NCBI GenBank assembly: GCA_964522605.1
Contig: CAZFWV010000002.1
Location: 1 to 64,000 of the forward strand
DNA from: CAVZLD01 sp964522605
GTDB lineage: Bacteria; Planctomycetota; Planctomycetia; Pirellulales; Pirellulaceae
Direction of reading: 5' to 3'
Length of the DNA stretch: 64,000 nucleotides
Notes under the pieces: generated by a model
Databases searched by the model: none
The model's input: the letters and a program-made list of their open reading frames with translations, nothing else
Told to the model about the DNA's origin: nothing
Program-made: the position numbers and the translations under genes
Shown here: positions 18,859-28,750 of the stretch, in pieces
Layout: each line of letters starts with the position of its first letter
How positions within the stretch are numbered: position 1 is the stretch's first letter

Positions 18859-18867
<9 letters not shown>
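18124..18867 (+). CDS. ABC transporter ATP-binding protein (DevA/LolD-like)
   Basis: The ATPase of the exporter, 247 residues. Walker A GPSGSGKST (47-55), signature LSGGQQQR (153-160), Walker B VILADE (173-178) and a final switch histidine (VVTHDHR) are all present, so it should be active. The current end GTPK-TGA is probably secondary: the TGA lies at the edge of a palindromic element (18866-19014), and joining the flanks across the repeated CCTAAG would give GTPKDS followed by a stop. The catalytic core is unaffected. Confidence 0.93.
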
Positions 18868-19020
<153 letters not shown>

Positions 19021-19184
19021 GATTCCTGATCGACGCGCCGTCACGCATCTTTGTTGCCATACCAGCCAATGCGTTCTACCTGCGGTTTACGGCCGAATCC
19101 GCTGGGACTTCGTCATGAGACGTCTCCGCTTTTCAAGACGCAGTAATGGACAGTAATAGCCGGATGCCCCAGAGTGATCGCAAT

Positions 19185-21539
19185 TCATCTGACTGCCTTC
19201 AGCTCGACGACCGTTCGTCGGTCACCGCTTGCGATGACGCGGTGAATGCTCAGTTCATGGCGGTCGGTTGCAGTGGCGATGGGAAGCCAGGGGCGTATTG
19301 ACCGGAGTAGTGCCAGATGTTGGACCATAGTGGTGTCATCGACGCCGCCTCGATCCTCCAACGGGCCGACGCCCAACTTGGATTTGGCCGGATCGGGATG
19401 ATCACCAACGTTATCGAGGAAATCGAAACCCTCCGGTGAGGCGTCTCTGTTACTCGTATTGATGTTTGAGCCGATCAGACCACCGCGGGCCCGAGGTTGC
19501 GTCATATTTCGCCATACGGTGTCGGCGGTTGTGCCAGGCTTCTGCACCCAGAACTGGTTGTTCAGCGCCAACACACTTGCGCGACTGCCGTCGCCACGCA
19601 GCTCGAACCGGCACGTTTCCTCGGTTTCGACGGGCATCAACATGCAGGTGGCGAGCGTGAACATGCCTTCGAAGCTGTCGGCTGCGACGGTGGGTGCTGC
19701 TTCGCTGGTCGCGTACGAGAATCGTGTGGCGTCAATCGACAGGTTGCCGCTGCCCGTCAGATGCAGGCCGTTGAGTGAATCGGAACTTCGTTCGTGGTAG
19801 ACGCCTCGCACCAGAAGTTGACCGCCTTGTTTCACATTGTATTGGCCGGCGGCCGTGCCCGTCGCTCCCGTGAAGACGGCAACGGTTCCGTCCAAACCGA
19901 GCTGCTCGTCGAATGGGCGAGGATCGGGCTCAGAAGAAACGCCACCGCTTTCGCGACCAACGACCTCCACCCACGTGCCGCCATTGCCGCTGCCTTGCAG
20001 CGCGCGGAATTGGACCGCCGCATTCTCGAATCCGACGACGCGCACGGCAGCAGTCCGACCCTGAGTCTGTGTTGCGGGGCCATTCGCATTCAGTTGATCG
20101 ACAAAGATGCGATCGCCGTGCCGGTCGGGAGCTTCAACCAGGATTGCGGCAGCCGAGCGACCTTGAATATGCAAATCGCGAATGCTGGCCTTGCTTGGCC
20201 CCTCAATTCGTAGCAGCACACCGTCGTCCGCTCCGGTCCACTCCAGACGCGTAGCGATCTCGCTTGCGCCGTCGCCTACAAGTTGAAGGTCACAACCACG
20301 CGGGATAACCAGCGTACGGTCGATCTTGTAGGCTCCCATGGGCAGATGAACGACAGGGCGCCCGCCGGCCAATGCGGCGGCTTTGTCGATTGCCTGTTGG
20401 ATTGCCATCGCGTCGGCGGCGGACGGTAGCTCGAAGACCTCGCGCTGTTGTCGCGGAGGAGTTGGGGGTAGTGTCGGAAGCGATCCCGATATTTCATCCG
20501 GGGCGACAACCTTCTCATCGATGCGCCGAAAGCGGCCGCGCTCTTCCACAGCGTCTTCCCTGGAATAGACGTTGCCCACCAACGTCTGATCTGCCCACGT
20601 CATGCGGATGCCGCGCGATGTCTCGCCCAACCGCAGCACGTTGTCGACCACCAAATACGGACCGGCGTTGTCCAGCAACATCGCCCACTTGCCGGTCGGG
20701 TCAATCACACGGTTGCCGCTAATGCTGGTGGGTGCGCCCCACGTATGGCCGCTGCTGAAATCAAGGAAGCATCTTGACTCGACACTCGTGTTGTTGACCA
20801 CCGAGAAGGCCATCAGATTCTCGATGCTGACGTCCGAGACCTTGGACCGCACAAACAGGTTTTCCCAGGCGTGCCAGTTGCCCATCACGTTGTGAATGCC
20901 ACGGCCACAGTCCTCGAATCGACAATACCACACCCAAATGTCCATCGAGTTCCAGTTGACCGTTTGGATGCCAACGTCACACCGAAAGAACTGGCAACGC
21001 AGTACTTCGTTTTCGGCTTGACCCGCAGATTCGGGCCAGCCGAAGACAATACCGTTTGTTGCGTCGCGGCAAACCAGGTCGCTGGTCTCGTTGTACGTCG
21101 AAAATCGGGGGCCGTAGCGCACGCACGTGCCGGCACGGCTCATGCCATCGAACGTCAGCCGTGAGAGCTTTGCGTACCAAGCATCCCACTGGAGCATCGT
21201 TCCCTCGTCGGGCCCGTCCCATTTGAGGATCACGGTCGACGGGTCCTCTCCAACAACCGTGACCATGTTGTCTTGATGAGCTTGGCGAGCCGTCCGAAGC
21301 GTTTGCGTTATTCGATACGTTCCAGCCGGTAGGTATAGCACACATGCTTTTTTATGCTCGCGAATGTCGTCGAGCGCGCGCTGCAGGGCGATCGTGTCGT
21401 CGGTCGTTCCATCGCCGACCGCGCCGTAGTCTCGCTGAACGTCCAGCCAGCTTGCGAAGGGACCAACGAATTCCTCCGCCGAAAAGACCACTGTCGGCAG
21501 CGCAACACTCACCAACAGACACGCGGCAATGCAGAACAT
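19185..21539 (-). CDS. Secreted pectate-lyase-fold (double beta-helix) protein
   Basis: A 784-residue exported protein with a signal peptide (MFCIAACLLVSVALPTVVFS, cleavage near A21). It contains two right-handed beta-helix regions of the Pectate_lyase_3 type. The first starts DVQRDYGAVGDGTTDDTIALQRAL (residues 33-56) in split form, the second near residue 375 with AMAIQQAIDKAAALAGGRPVVHLP. These repeats indicate a polysaccharide-binding or -cleaving solenoid, possibly glycosyl hydrolase 28/PL-like, but no catalytic residues could be assigned. It is last in a minus-strand group with the GH2 fragment, the transglutaminase-like gene and the GDPD gene. Confidence 0.8.
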   Translation of the reverse strand: MFCIAACLLVSVALPTVVFSAEEFVGPFASWLDVQRDYGAVGDGTTDDTIALQRALDDIREHKKACVLYLPAGTYRITQTLRTARQAHQDNMVTVVGEDPSTVILKWDGPDEGTMLQWDAWYAKLSRLTFDGMSRAGTCVRYGPRFSTYNETSDLVCRDATNGIVFGWPESAGQAENEVLRCQFFRCDVGIQTVNWNSMDIWVWYCRFEDCGRGIHNVMGNWHAWENLFVRSKVSDVSIENLMAFSVVNNTSVESRCFLDFSSGHTWGAPTSISGNRVIDPTGKWAMLLDNAGPYLVVDNVLRLGETSRGIRMTWADQTLVGNVYSREDAVEERGRFRRIDEKVVAPDEISGSLPTLPPTPPRQQREVFELPSAADAMAIQQAIDKAAALAGGRPVVHLPMGAYKIDRTLVIPRGCDLQLVGDGASEIATRLEWTGADDGVLLRIEGPSKASIRDLHIQGRSAAAILVEAPDRHGDRIFVDQLNANGPATQTQGRTAAVRVVGFENAAVQFRALQGSGNGGTWVEVVGRESGGVSSEPDPRPFDEQLGLDGTVAVFTGATGTAAGQYNVKQGGQLLVRGVYHERSSDSLNGLHLTGSGNLSIDATRFSYATSEAAPTVAADSFEGMFTLATCMLMPVETEETCRFELRGDGSRASVLALNNQFWVQKPGTTADTVWRNMTQPRARGGLIGSNINTSNRDASPEGFDFLDNVGDHPDPAKSKLGVGPLEDRGGVDDTTMVQHLALLRSIRPWLPIATATDRHELSIHRVIASGDRRTVVELKAVR

Positions 21540-21650
21540 GGTTCATCGACTCCCGGTCTGACGGTCTTCGTTCGACACGGCGATGGATGTTGGTATTATG
21601 CTGTTCTCGGTTTTGCGAGTTTGATCTATTCGGGTTATCAGCTTCCGAGA

Positions 21651-22130
21651 TCAAGCAGACTCAACAGGATTCGTTCGGCCACGGGGTCGTACAACGATCT
21701 CCAAGTCATCGAGGCGCTCGGTGCCGGTCGGTGTAACACGGACCCTCACCCGGCCGCCGGCCAAATCCGGCAGCGCTAGCACCCACTTCATGTAGGCTGA
21801 GTTCGCGATGCGATTCCAACGCAGCACGGCCATGCTTTCAGCCTGAGCACCAGTGACGTTGAAGTTCCTGCGTACCCAGAAGATCTTTGCCTGGTTTGCC
21901 ACTTCCTGGTTCCACTTCATGAACGGCCCGGGAAGTGTCACTTGCTGCCAGGCCATTGTTCTCTGACCGGCCGGCGACTCAGCGTGTTCACTGCCATCTC
22001 CTCGTGCGAATTCCCATGGGCCGTTGAGGAGAATTGAATTCTCGCGGGCGCCTTCCTGCTCTCGGGCCTGCAATGCAGAGCATCCCAGCCCAATCACCAG
22101 GAAACAAACGGCTCTTGTCAAATACGTCAC
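21651..22130 (-). pseudogene. Truncated GH2-like sugar-binding domain protein
   Basis: A 159-residue exported fragment. GTG 22130 is chosen because GGAG precedes it and a signal peptide follows (LTRAVCFLVIGLGCSALQA). The mature part begins like the N-terminal jelly-roll of family 2 glycosidases (LNGPWEFARGDG, then FWVRRNFNV and VLRWNRIANSAYMKWVLALP), but the strand that should carry the conserved sugar-binding tryptophan/asparagine block and the whole catalytic barrel are absent. It is either a stand-alone carbohydrate-binding module or, more likely, a decayed enzyme with an internal deletion. Confidence 0.5.
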
Positions 22131-22205
22131 TGTTGTGTCTCCACGTTGAAGCAGATAGCAGCGCGCTATGGACGGCGGCCTAGCCAATTTGTCAGGAGGA
22201 CCTAT

Positions 22206-22266
22206 GGCAGTCCGGCATTCATCGATTTCGCGTTGCTTCTTGAGGATCTTTGACCGCGCTACAGTA
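22206..22266. repeat. Short dispersed repeat, copy A
   Basis: This segment, around CCGGCATTCATCGATTTCGC and TGAGGATCTTTG, resembles 26772-26836 over about 63 bases with roughly three quarters identity. It lies at the 3' end of the minus-strand transglutaminase-like gene. Confidence 0.45.
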
Positions 22267-24853
22267 GATCGTCGTCCGGCAGGGCGATGCGGATGTCAAA
22301 CGGTTCGTAACGGATGGACTTCAACGCCTGAACTTCGCTGATGCACAGGGCACGTCGAGGTGTTACTTTGTATCTCACATAGCGGGCGGACACTGGTGCT
22401 TCCGGAATTCGTTCATAGTTCCATGCTCGCGCCGTCTCTTCGTCGGTGATGAAGTGATTGATTGGGATGTCCTTGCGCCACAGATTCAGATCGAACGTGC
22501 CATGGCTTCGATAGGTCTGCCCGTCCAGTGAAGTCAGTACTTCGACCTCATCTTGGACTTCGCCGCGCAGCGCATCCCACCACGGCCAGCCGGCGGTCAG
22601 GTGGATGCGGAACGCACCGATCGTCTCGGGACGGCCCATGTCGACTGTGATTTCCGGGTTGCCGCTTTTCGTGTCCCAGATCGCACCGCTGTGGGGTGCG
22701 ATGCCGCCGGCGTAAGGTGGCCCGACAATTCCGTCGGTGAGTTTGGTGCCTTGCGGGTCGTCGCCTCCCCATTGACCGGTGGGAGGGGCCGAGACGGTAT
22801 ACGGCTTGCCTTCCAGGAGATTCGGTCCGTATGTGACCCAGCGGTCGACAAACCGCTCGCCGCCCACGTCCTTGCCGTCCGAATATCCATATTGGATGTC
22901 CGTTGCGTCGTTTGCGAGATTGACTCGCAGTGAATGAACGATCGGGTGGTCGGTCCCACCGACGTTGATGGTGTACCGGGCGGGCGTCTTGTCGATACGC
23001 TGAGTGTGACTGCGTTGGACGAGCGAGCGGTCCGGTTGCACCTCACTCCAAGCAAACGTCACCTCCATGGGTTGCGACCTCGCAGCGACCGGCGTATGGT
23101 TGACTTCCATCCGAACGCCGTAAATGCCGCAAGCGCTGGGACCCGCCTCACGGGCGTTCAAGCTGTACTTCATCAGCACCGATTGGGTGCCGGCCGGAAC
23201 TGTATCGACCTTCTCGTATCGGATCACGTCCCACGGTGGTTTTGTGTCGGTCAGACGATACGTCTCTGTCCATGTTTGCCCGTTGTCAAACGAGTGCGAA
23301 AGCCAAATGTTGGCGTCGGGTGCGCGATTGTAGAACCGACCGCCGTAGGTGACCTGTGTGATGTCTTGCGGTGCGTCGATCCGATAGACGACGTAGGCAT
23401 CTTTCTTCGCGCGGGCCGCGTGCATCACTCCCAGGTAGCCCGGATGCTCGTCTTGCGTGGCAACGTTGTGCTCCTCGACCACGTACGATTTATATTTCGA
23501 CCCCTGCAAATCAGGCCAGAAGACGATGGAATCGGTCTGCTCGCCCAGCCCCACGTGGACCGTGTTCTTGCCAAGTCGCAGTTGGGGCTGCGTTTTGCTG
23601 TTCAGCATCGTGTTCGTTTCGATCTTCAGATCCTTCAGCAGCACCTGATCCACTGCTCGTGATGCCTTCATTGTCACCTTGACCAGTATTTCGTAGGCGC
23701 CGTTCACGACCTCCACCAAATCCAAGTGAGCCGAAACATTGCCGGTCTCGTCGGCCGTCCAGACGTCTTGCCAGACCAGCCCATTCGTGGTGCTGATTGA
23801 AATTCCGGCCCGATCGCTGTCAGATTGCCGATGGAAGTTGGCGTGGACGTTCATGCTGGTCGTCACGTTCGCCGAGTTGATTTTGAAGATCGCTTCGGCG
23901 GGCATTTGCGGTTTGACCGGTTGCAGCCCGCCGGAGGCAAGGGCACGGATGTTGGAAGCACGTTCCATCGACCGTTCAAACTCGGTCGGCGTGAGACCTG
24001 GCTGAAACACCCACACACCGTTTCCGCGGATGCGATAACGCTCATTGACGGATTCCGGGTCTTTACCGTTGTTGGGAACGAAGTATTCCGGTTCTTCTCC
24101 CCGGCTTCGATAGTAGCGCGTGTAGGTTTCACCCGGCCGCAAGTTGAGAATGTAGCGGTGTCCCCAATCCCAATTGTGGTAGTACTCGCGGTGCTTCAAG
24201 CCAGAAGGCTTGAAACAACGATACTCCTCCGCTAAATCCCGTGGGCAGTCGGCCCCGGTCAAGAATCCATTGTTGCTGGTTGCGTTCAAGCAGTGGTACT
24301 TAGCGATGTGTCCCGGTTCGACCTTTCCTCCGGATGCGGTACATGCGCCGTCTTTACCCACATCCTCGACACCAGCGATGGTTACGCCATCGCACAGGGT
24401 GTAGAGAGCCGACATGGAATTATCGTAGATGTGCCAACGACCCTCATGAAAACACTCCGAGACCGTATGCTGCGAGATGTCCCAGAATCGGACATCCATT
24501 CCCATGTGGTGCCAGATCGCGCAGTTTGCACCGGCAATGGTACTGCACATCATGTATCCGTAGTCGTTGAATTGCCGGATTGGGTCGGTCAACTCCTGGC
24601 CATGCAAGATCATTGGTGCCGTCTGACGGCGGGCGATGTGATTCCAATAGAACACGGCCCAACACCGCTCTGCCGGTGTCGACCACTTCGACGTGGTGCT
24701 GTGGATCATACTCTCCAGATCGGAATAGTCCGGGTTGGCGTCCGTAACGACTTTGACGTTGTAGACCTGGGCGAGAGTTAGGCCAGGCAGACCCAGACCG
24801 AGGATCAGAGAGACGACAAACGGCATCGCACGAAGTCGATCGAATGCCTTCAT
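22259..24853 (-). CDS. Secreted transglutaminase-like/discoidin protein, paralogue 1
   Basis: An 864-residue exported protein with a signal peptide ending near LTLAQ. Residues about 30-160 look like a transglutaminase-like cysteine domain, with a candidate triad C103 (YMMCSTIAG), H129 (QHTVSE) and D144 (HIYDNS). The middle is beta-rich, including SHSFDNGQTWTETYR, a BNR-like turn, and the C-terminal 150 residues resemble an F5/8 type C (discoidin) sugar-binding domain ending ARYVRYKVTPRRALCISEVQ. It is homologous along most of its length to the gene at 48232. Activity (peptidase, transamidase or deglycosylase-like) is unknown. It lies in a minus-strand run of exported enzymes. Confidence 0.75.
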   Translation of the reverse strand: MKAFDRLRAMPFVVSLILGLGLPGLTLAQVYNVKVVTDANPDYSDLESMIHSTTSKWSTPAERCWAVFYWNHIARRQTAPMILHGQELTDPIRQFNDYGYMMCSTIAGANCAIWHHMGMDVRFWDISQHTVSECFHEGRWHIYDNSMSALYTLCDGVTIAGVEDVGKDGACTASGGKVEPGHIAKYHCLNATSNNGFLTGADCPRDLAEEYRCFKPSGLKHREYYHNWDWGHRYILNLRPGETYTRYYRSRGEEPEYFVPNNGKDPESVNERYRIRGNGVWVFQPGLTPTEFERSMERASNIRALASGGLQPVKPQMPAEAIFKINSANVTTSMNVHANFHRQSDSDRAGISISTTNGLVWQDVWTADETGNVSAHLDLVEVVNGAYEILVKVTMKASRAVDQVLLKDLKIETNTMLNSKTQPQLRLGKNTVHVGLGEQTDSIVFWPDLQGSKYKSYVVEEHNVATQDEHPGYLGVMHAARAKKDAYVVYRIDAPQDITQVTYGGRFYNRAPDANIWLSHSFDNGQTWTETYRLTDTKPPWDVIRYEKVDTVPAGTQSVLMKYSLNAREAGPSACGIYGVRMEVNHTPVAARSQPMEVTFAWSEVQPDRSLVQRSHTQRIDKTPARYTINVGGTDHPIVHSLRVNLANDATDIQYGYSDGKDVGGERFVDRWVTYGPNLLEGKPYTVSAPPTGQWGGDDPQGTKLTDGIVGPPYAGGIAPHSGAIWDTKSGNPEITVDMGRPETIGAFRIHLTAGWPWWDALRGEVQDEVEVLTSLDGQTYRSHGTFDLNLWRKDIPINHFITDEETARAWNYERIPEAPVSARYVRYKVTPRRALCISEVQALKSIRYEPFDIRIALPDDDLL

Positions 24854-24987
24854 CGTTTAGGTCCCTTTCGTAAATCGACCCAGGTATCGAACCGAATTGC
24901 TGATCGACACTTTATATCTCTTTCTGCGGTCGAACCACAGAAGGACCACATTACCCCCATTCGACTCATCTCCGTACCACGGAGACC

Positions 24988-26172
24988 TCAATGTGGCACG
25001 GACAAGATGCGAAAGTACTGCGCCTTGGAAGCAGGCAAGACCGATTCACCGTACAGCAGCCTTGCGACCTCTTGGGGTAAGTCCGTTTCAATCAAGTCGG
25101 CTCCGGCCTTCAGTAGCATGCGGTAGTCTTGCCCGACTTCTGTCGCGTGGCCACTCCCGTTGACCGCAAGCTGTCGATCCAGGTTTCTGGATGTGCCGAC
25201 CATGCAGCAGGTTCCCTTGGCCTGGATCATCCGCATCAGTTGTACGTCGGTGGGTGGCGAGTGACCGATGAAGGCCACGATGTTTTTCCACGGGACACCC
25301 GTCTTGTCGAATTGCTCGAACTTGCTGCGATCCGGAATCATCACTTCCATCATGATGTTCTTGTTCAACTCGTAGCATGTCTGAGCATCTCTGAAACTGT
25401 AGACGATGAGCATTGCGTACGACTCGGCCCCGTGCTCCTCAATCTTCTTGACCCGCGCTTCGACGGGTACATCCTTTTGGTCAAGTACAACAACCGTCTT
25501 TCCCCGTGCCCACTGCAACACTTCGTCAAGCGTAGGAACCTTGAGTTCGGTAACCGCTGCACGGGGGTCTTTCAGACGCAGTTCCTTTAGCTCTTGCAGA
25601 GTCCAATCTGCGACGCGGCCCCGGCCTGTCGTGGTCCTTTCGAGTGTCTCGTCATGATGGATGACGATTTCACGATCCTTCGTGTAACGAGGATCGACCT
25701 CCATAATGGCGTACGTGTGTCGGAGCGTGTTCTCGAATGTCGCGATGCAATTCTCCGGGTATCCCGGCTTCGCGCCGCCCCGGTGCGCGCTAACCACGGG
25801 CATCTGCTGTCCGGTGTATTGAAACAGTGTGCGCAGGTCTTCGGACGTCTGGAGATTGAGCGTATAGAGTCGTGAAGCCGCCGACGATCTCTGCAGGCGA
25901 TCCGGAGGCGATGCTACCTTCGGCTCCGACAAGACTTCTTCAACCACCTGGGCGTGCTCCCCAAACAAAGCAGTAGTGCCTCGTTCGTGGGAAAACCTCT
26001 CATGCACCATCTTCATAGCCGGAACCCAAACCTTGGCGCCAGCCCAGGCATCTGCACCCTGTGCCGCCGCCCACGTGCAGCACCACGCAAAAAGAAGGAT
26101 CGTCGCCGCTCCAACCAACAACCCATTCCGGGCAGCGTTGGTCCTGTGAGAGTGAAAACAAGTTCGCGTCAT
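24988..26172 (-). CDS. Secreted glycerophosphodiester phosphodiesterase-family protein
   Basis: A 394-residue exported protein of the GDPD TIM-barrel family, which hydrolyses glycerophosphodiesters to sn-glycerol 3-phosphate and alcohols. ATG 26172 follows GGTGGGAG; an N-terminal signal peptide (LLVGAATILLFAWCCTWAAAQ) is clear. An extra N-terminal region of about 120 residues precedes the barrel. The barrel carries HRGGAKPGYPENC, EVDPRYTKD and IHHDETLERTT, giving the catalytic His/Arg, the metal-binding Glu/Asp and the second His. The end ADLIETDLPQEV matches the closing strand. It is divergent to the sulfatase gene. Confidence 0.87.
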   Translation of the reverse strand: MTRTCFHSHRTNAARNGLLVGAATILLFAWCCTWAAAQGADAWAGAKVWVPAMKMVHERFSHERGTTALFGEHAQVVEEVLSEPKVASPPDRLQRSSAASRLYTLNLQTSEDLRTLFQYTGQQMPVVSAHRGGAKPGYPENCIATFENTLRHTYAIMEVDPRYTKDREIVIHHDETLERTTTGRGRVADWTLQELKELRLKDPRAAVTELKVPTLDEVLQWARGKTVVVLDQKDVPVEARVKKIEEHGAESYAMLIVYSFRDAQTCYELNKNIMMEVMIPDRSKFEQFDKTGVPWKNIVAFIGHSPPTDVQLMRMIQAKGTCCMVGTSRNLDRQLAVNGSGHATEVGQDYRMLLKAGADLIETDLPQEVARLLYGESVLPASKAQYFRILSVPH

Positions 26173-26187
26173 GGTTGTTACTCCCAC

Positions 26188-26881
26188 CTACTGCCAGCGA
26201 AAGAATCGATCGGGATCGTGTCATTCTTCCGACGAATCAACGTACGCGTCCGTTTGCCAACGTGAGGGCTTTGGTCAACTTTACGTTCGGCCGCATTATT
26301 CGACGCGGAGCGTCGCAGCGTCCGTTAGTCTAATCGAGCGCGCAAGATTGTGTCGAGCGGCATTGTTTTGCAGGTAGCCCGCAAGAGTGATGGTGGAGTT
26401 TGGTGTAAGATGCGTGCAGATCTTCACGGATGCGGTGCGGAAGACGGCGACAATCCGGACGTCCGGGGCGGATCTACCTAACCGCCCGTTTTCGCTGAAG
26501 AGTCTCGGCGCGAAATTCGCCAAACAGGTTGCGATCCTTGCCTGCGAACCACCCGAAATCCCAGGAGCCGACGCCTGCTGCCGCACGAACGGAGAGTTCA
26601 TCCGGTTCGCATTTGAGGAGCAACTGCCTGGGCCTCGGCGGCCAATTCGCGGACGCTGGCGAGGCATCCCGTTGTTTCACCATGCTTCCCGGTTTAGATT
26701 CAACGCTGTCCGCGGAGATCAGAGTTTCGATTATTGATGATGACGCAGCGAATGTGCCAGGACGAGAGACTGGAGTCCGGCAGTCAGCGACTTTGCGTCG
26801 CTTCATGAGGATCTTTGGTTGCGCCGCAGTGAATAGACCTCGCAAGACCAACGCCAACGTGAACCCCGGGGCCACCACGCC
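26188..26881. other. Divergent intergenic region, GDPD / sulfatase
   Basis: These 710 bases between the divergent genes hold no recognised gene. They must contain both promoters. A minus-strand open frame here is long but overlaps the sulfatase start and matches no family I know. Repeat copy B (26772-26836) ends 45 bases before the sulfatase ATG. Confidence 0.5.
26772..26836. repeat. Short dispersed repeat, copy B
   Basis: It resembles 22206-22266. The shared block is GAGTCCGGCA, GCTTC and TGAGGATCTTTG in the same order and orientation. Confidence 0.45.
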
Positions 26882-28750
26882 ATGAACGCGCGAAACCTTT
26901 GCAATTTGCTTATCGCCCTGACCCCCATAGTCGTCTTCGCAGCGCCCACTCTCGCTGCCGAGAAGCAAGAACGGCCGAACATCGTGTGGCTCGTTTCCGA
27001 GGACAACTCGACGCACTTCATGCGCCTGTTTGACAAAAACGGGGCACCGGCGCCGGCGATCGAGGCGCTTGCCAAGCATGGGCTGGTCTACGAGCACGCG
27101 TTCTCTTGTGCCCCGGTATGCTCAGCCGCCCGGTCGACACTCGCCACCGGCTGCTTCGGCCCGCGAATCTTCACACACTTCCACCGCAGGGAGGTCGTCG
27201 TCCCGATGCCCGAAGGCTTGCAGATGTTCCACGGCTATCTGGCCGATGCCGGATACTACACGGCGAACAACAAGAAGACCGACTACAATGCCGAGACGGG
27301 CGGGGCGCGTTGGATGGGGAATAAGACGTGGCGCGCTCGCAAGCCCGGTCAACCGTTTTTTTACTTCCAGAGCATCGGTACGACTCACGAAGGCCGTCTC
27401 CACTTTCCCGAATCGGACATCGGCAGCCAGCCCACGCAGACGGATCCGGCAGCCGTCTTCGTTCCGCCGATCCATCCGAAGACCGAGATCTTTCGCTATA
27501 CGTACGCTCGTGAGCATGACAACATCATGCGGATGGACGGCGAGGTGGGCGCGATCGTCGCTGAGTTGGAGAAGGACGGGCTGCTCGAGGACACGTTCAT
27601 CTTCTACTTCGGTGACCATGGCGGCGTCTTGGCGGGCAGCAAGGGATATGCGTGGGAGACCGGCCTGCATGTGCCACTGGTCGTTCGCGTGCCGGAGAAT
27701 TTCCAGCACCTGGTGCCGCACGAACTCGGCTCGCGCGTCGGCGCGTTCGTCAGCTTCATCGATTTTGGCCCGACCGTGCTCAACCTCGCGGGGATCGACG
27801 TCCCCGAACCGATGGACGGCCGGCCGTTCCTCGGCGAGGGGGTAACGAACGCCGACCTCGAACGTCGCGACGTGGTGTACGGTCACGCCGATCGTTTCGA
27901 TGAAAAATACGATTTCGTTCGTACCGCCCGCAAAGGCAAGTACAAATACATGCGAAGCTACCAGCCGTTCAACTTCGATGGCATTCAGAACGACTATCGT
28001 TATCTGATGGCTGCCTACCGTGAGTGGCGGTCGCTGCACAACGCCGGCAAGCTCAACGAGATTCAGGACCGGTTCTTTCTGCCGCGCGCTCCCGAAGCCC
28101 TGTATGATGTGGAAAGCGACCCGTACGAGACGAAGAACCTCGCCAAGGACCCCGCGTATGCTGAGACGCTGGCCGACATGCGCCGCGTGCTCAATGATTG
28201 GGTCCGGGGGATGCCCGACCTGAGCTTCTATCCGGAATGCTACCTGGCCGCAAATGCGAAGAGCAACCCAGTGAAGTTCGGCCAGGAGCACAAGGACGAG
28301 ATTGCAGCGCTGCTGGAAACGGCCGACCTTCAACTGGTCAACATCGAGAAGGCGGCTCCCGCCATCCAGACTGCGCTTTCTGACGTCGATCCATGGCGAC
28401 GTTACTGGGGTTTGATCGTCTGCAGTAGCCACGGCGAAGCGGCGAAACAGTTTGTCGGGAAGGCGAAGGAGTTAGCGGCAGGCGACTCCGAACCGCTCGT
28501 AATGGCCCGGGCCGCGCAGTTCCTCGCGATCCTCGGCGTAGCAGACCCGCAGGAAAGTTTCGTCACCGCACTGGCGAAGTCGACCGATCGGATCGAAACG
28601 AATCTGATCCTCAACATGGCCGTTCAAATCCAAGACGGCGGATTCGGCTATACGTTCGATTTCTCCGACGCAAAGATCGTCCGCGAGGGGCGATATGTCA
28701 ACGCCCGCTTGAAGTACCTGGCATCGAGGGGCGATTCTACCGCGTTGTGA
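26882..28750 (+). CDS. Secreted sulfatase with C-terminal repeat region
   Basis: A 622-residue exported type I sulfatase, which removes sulfate esters, probably from polysaccharides. After a signal peptide (ALTPIVVFAAPTLAA), the core opens RPNIVWLVSEDNS. The formylglycine motif is C80-S-A-A-R84 (CxAxR), so activity needs conversion of C80 by a formylglycine-generating enzyme or anSME. A second metal-site strand, FYFGDHGG, is also present. Residues about 470-620 look like helical HEAT-type repeats, an unusual tail for this family. The gene ends tail-to-tail with the polysaccharide lyase gene, overlapping by 14 bases. Confidence 0.92.
   Translation: MNARNLCNLLIALTPIVVFAAPTLAAEKQERPNIVWLVSEDNSTHFMRLFDKNGAPAPAIEALAKHGLVYEHAFSCAPVCSAARSTLATGCFGPRIFTHFHRREVVVPMPEGLQMFHGYLADAGYYTANNKKTDYNAETGGARWMGNKTWRARKPGQPFFYFQSIGTTHEGRLHFPESDIGSQPTQTDPAAVFVPPIHPKTEIFRYTYAREHDNIMRMDGEVGAIVAELEKDGLLEDTFIFYFGDHGGVLAGSKGYAWETGLHVPLVVRVPENFQHLVPHELGSRVGAFVSFIDFGPTVLNLAGIDVPEPMDGRPFLGEGVTNADLERRDVVYGHADRFDEKYDFVRTARKGKYKYMRSYQPFNFDGIQNDYRYLMAAYREWRSLHNAGKLNEIQDRFFLPRAPEALYDVESDPYETKNLAKDPAYAETLADMRRVLNDWVRGMPDLSFYPECYLAANAKSNPVKFGQEHKDEIAALLETADLQLVNIEKAAPAIQTALSDVDPWRRYWGLIVCSSHGEAAKQFVGKAKELAAGDSEPLVMARAAQFLAILGVADPQESFVTALAKSTDRIETNLILNMAVQIQDGGFGYTFDFSDAKIVREGRYVNARLKYLASRGDSTAL

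Noticed and set aside
26474..27097. Minus-strand open frame of 207 codons upstream of the sulfatase
   Set aside because: It overlaps the sulfatase signal peptide region and has no family resemblance.
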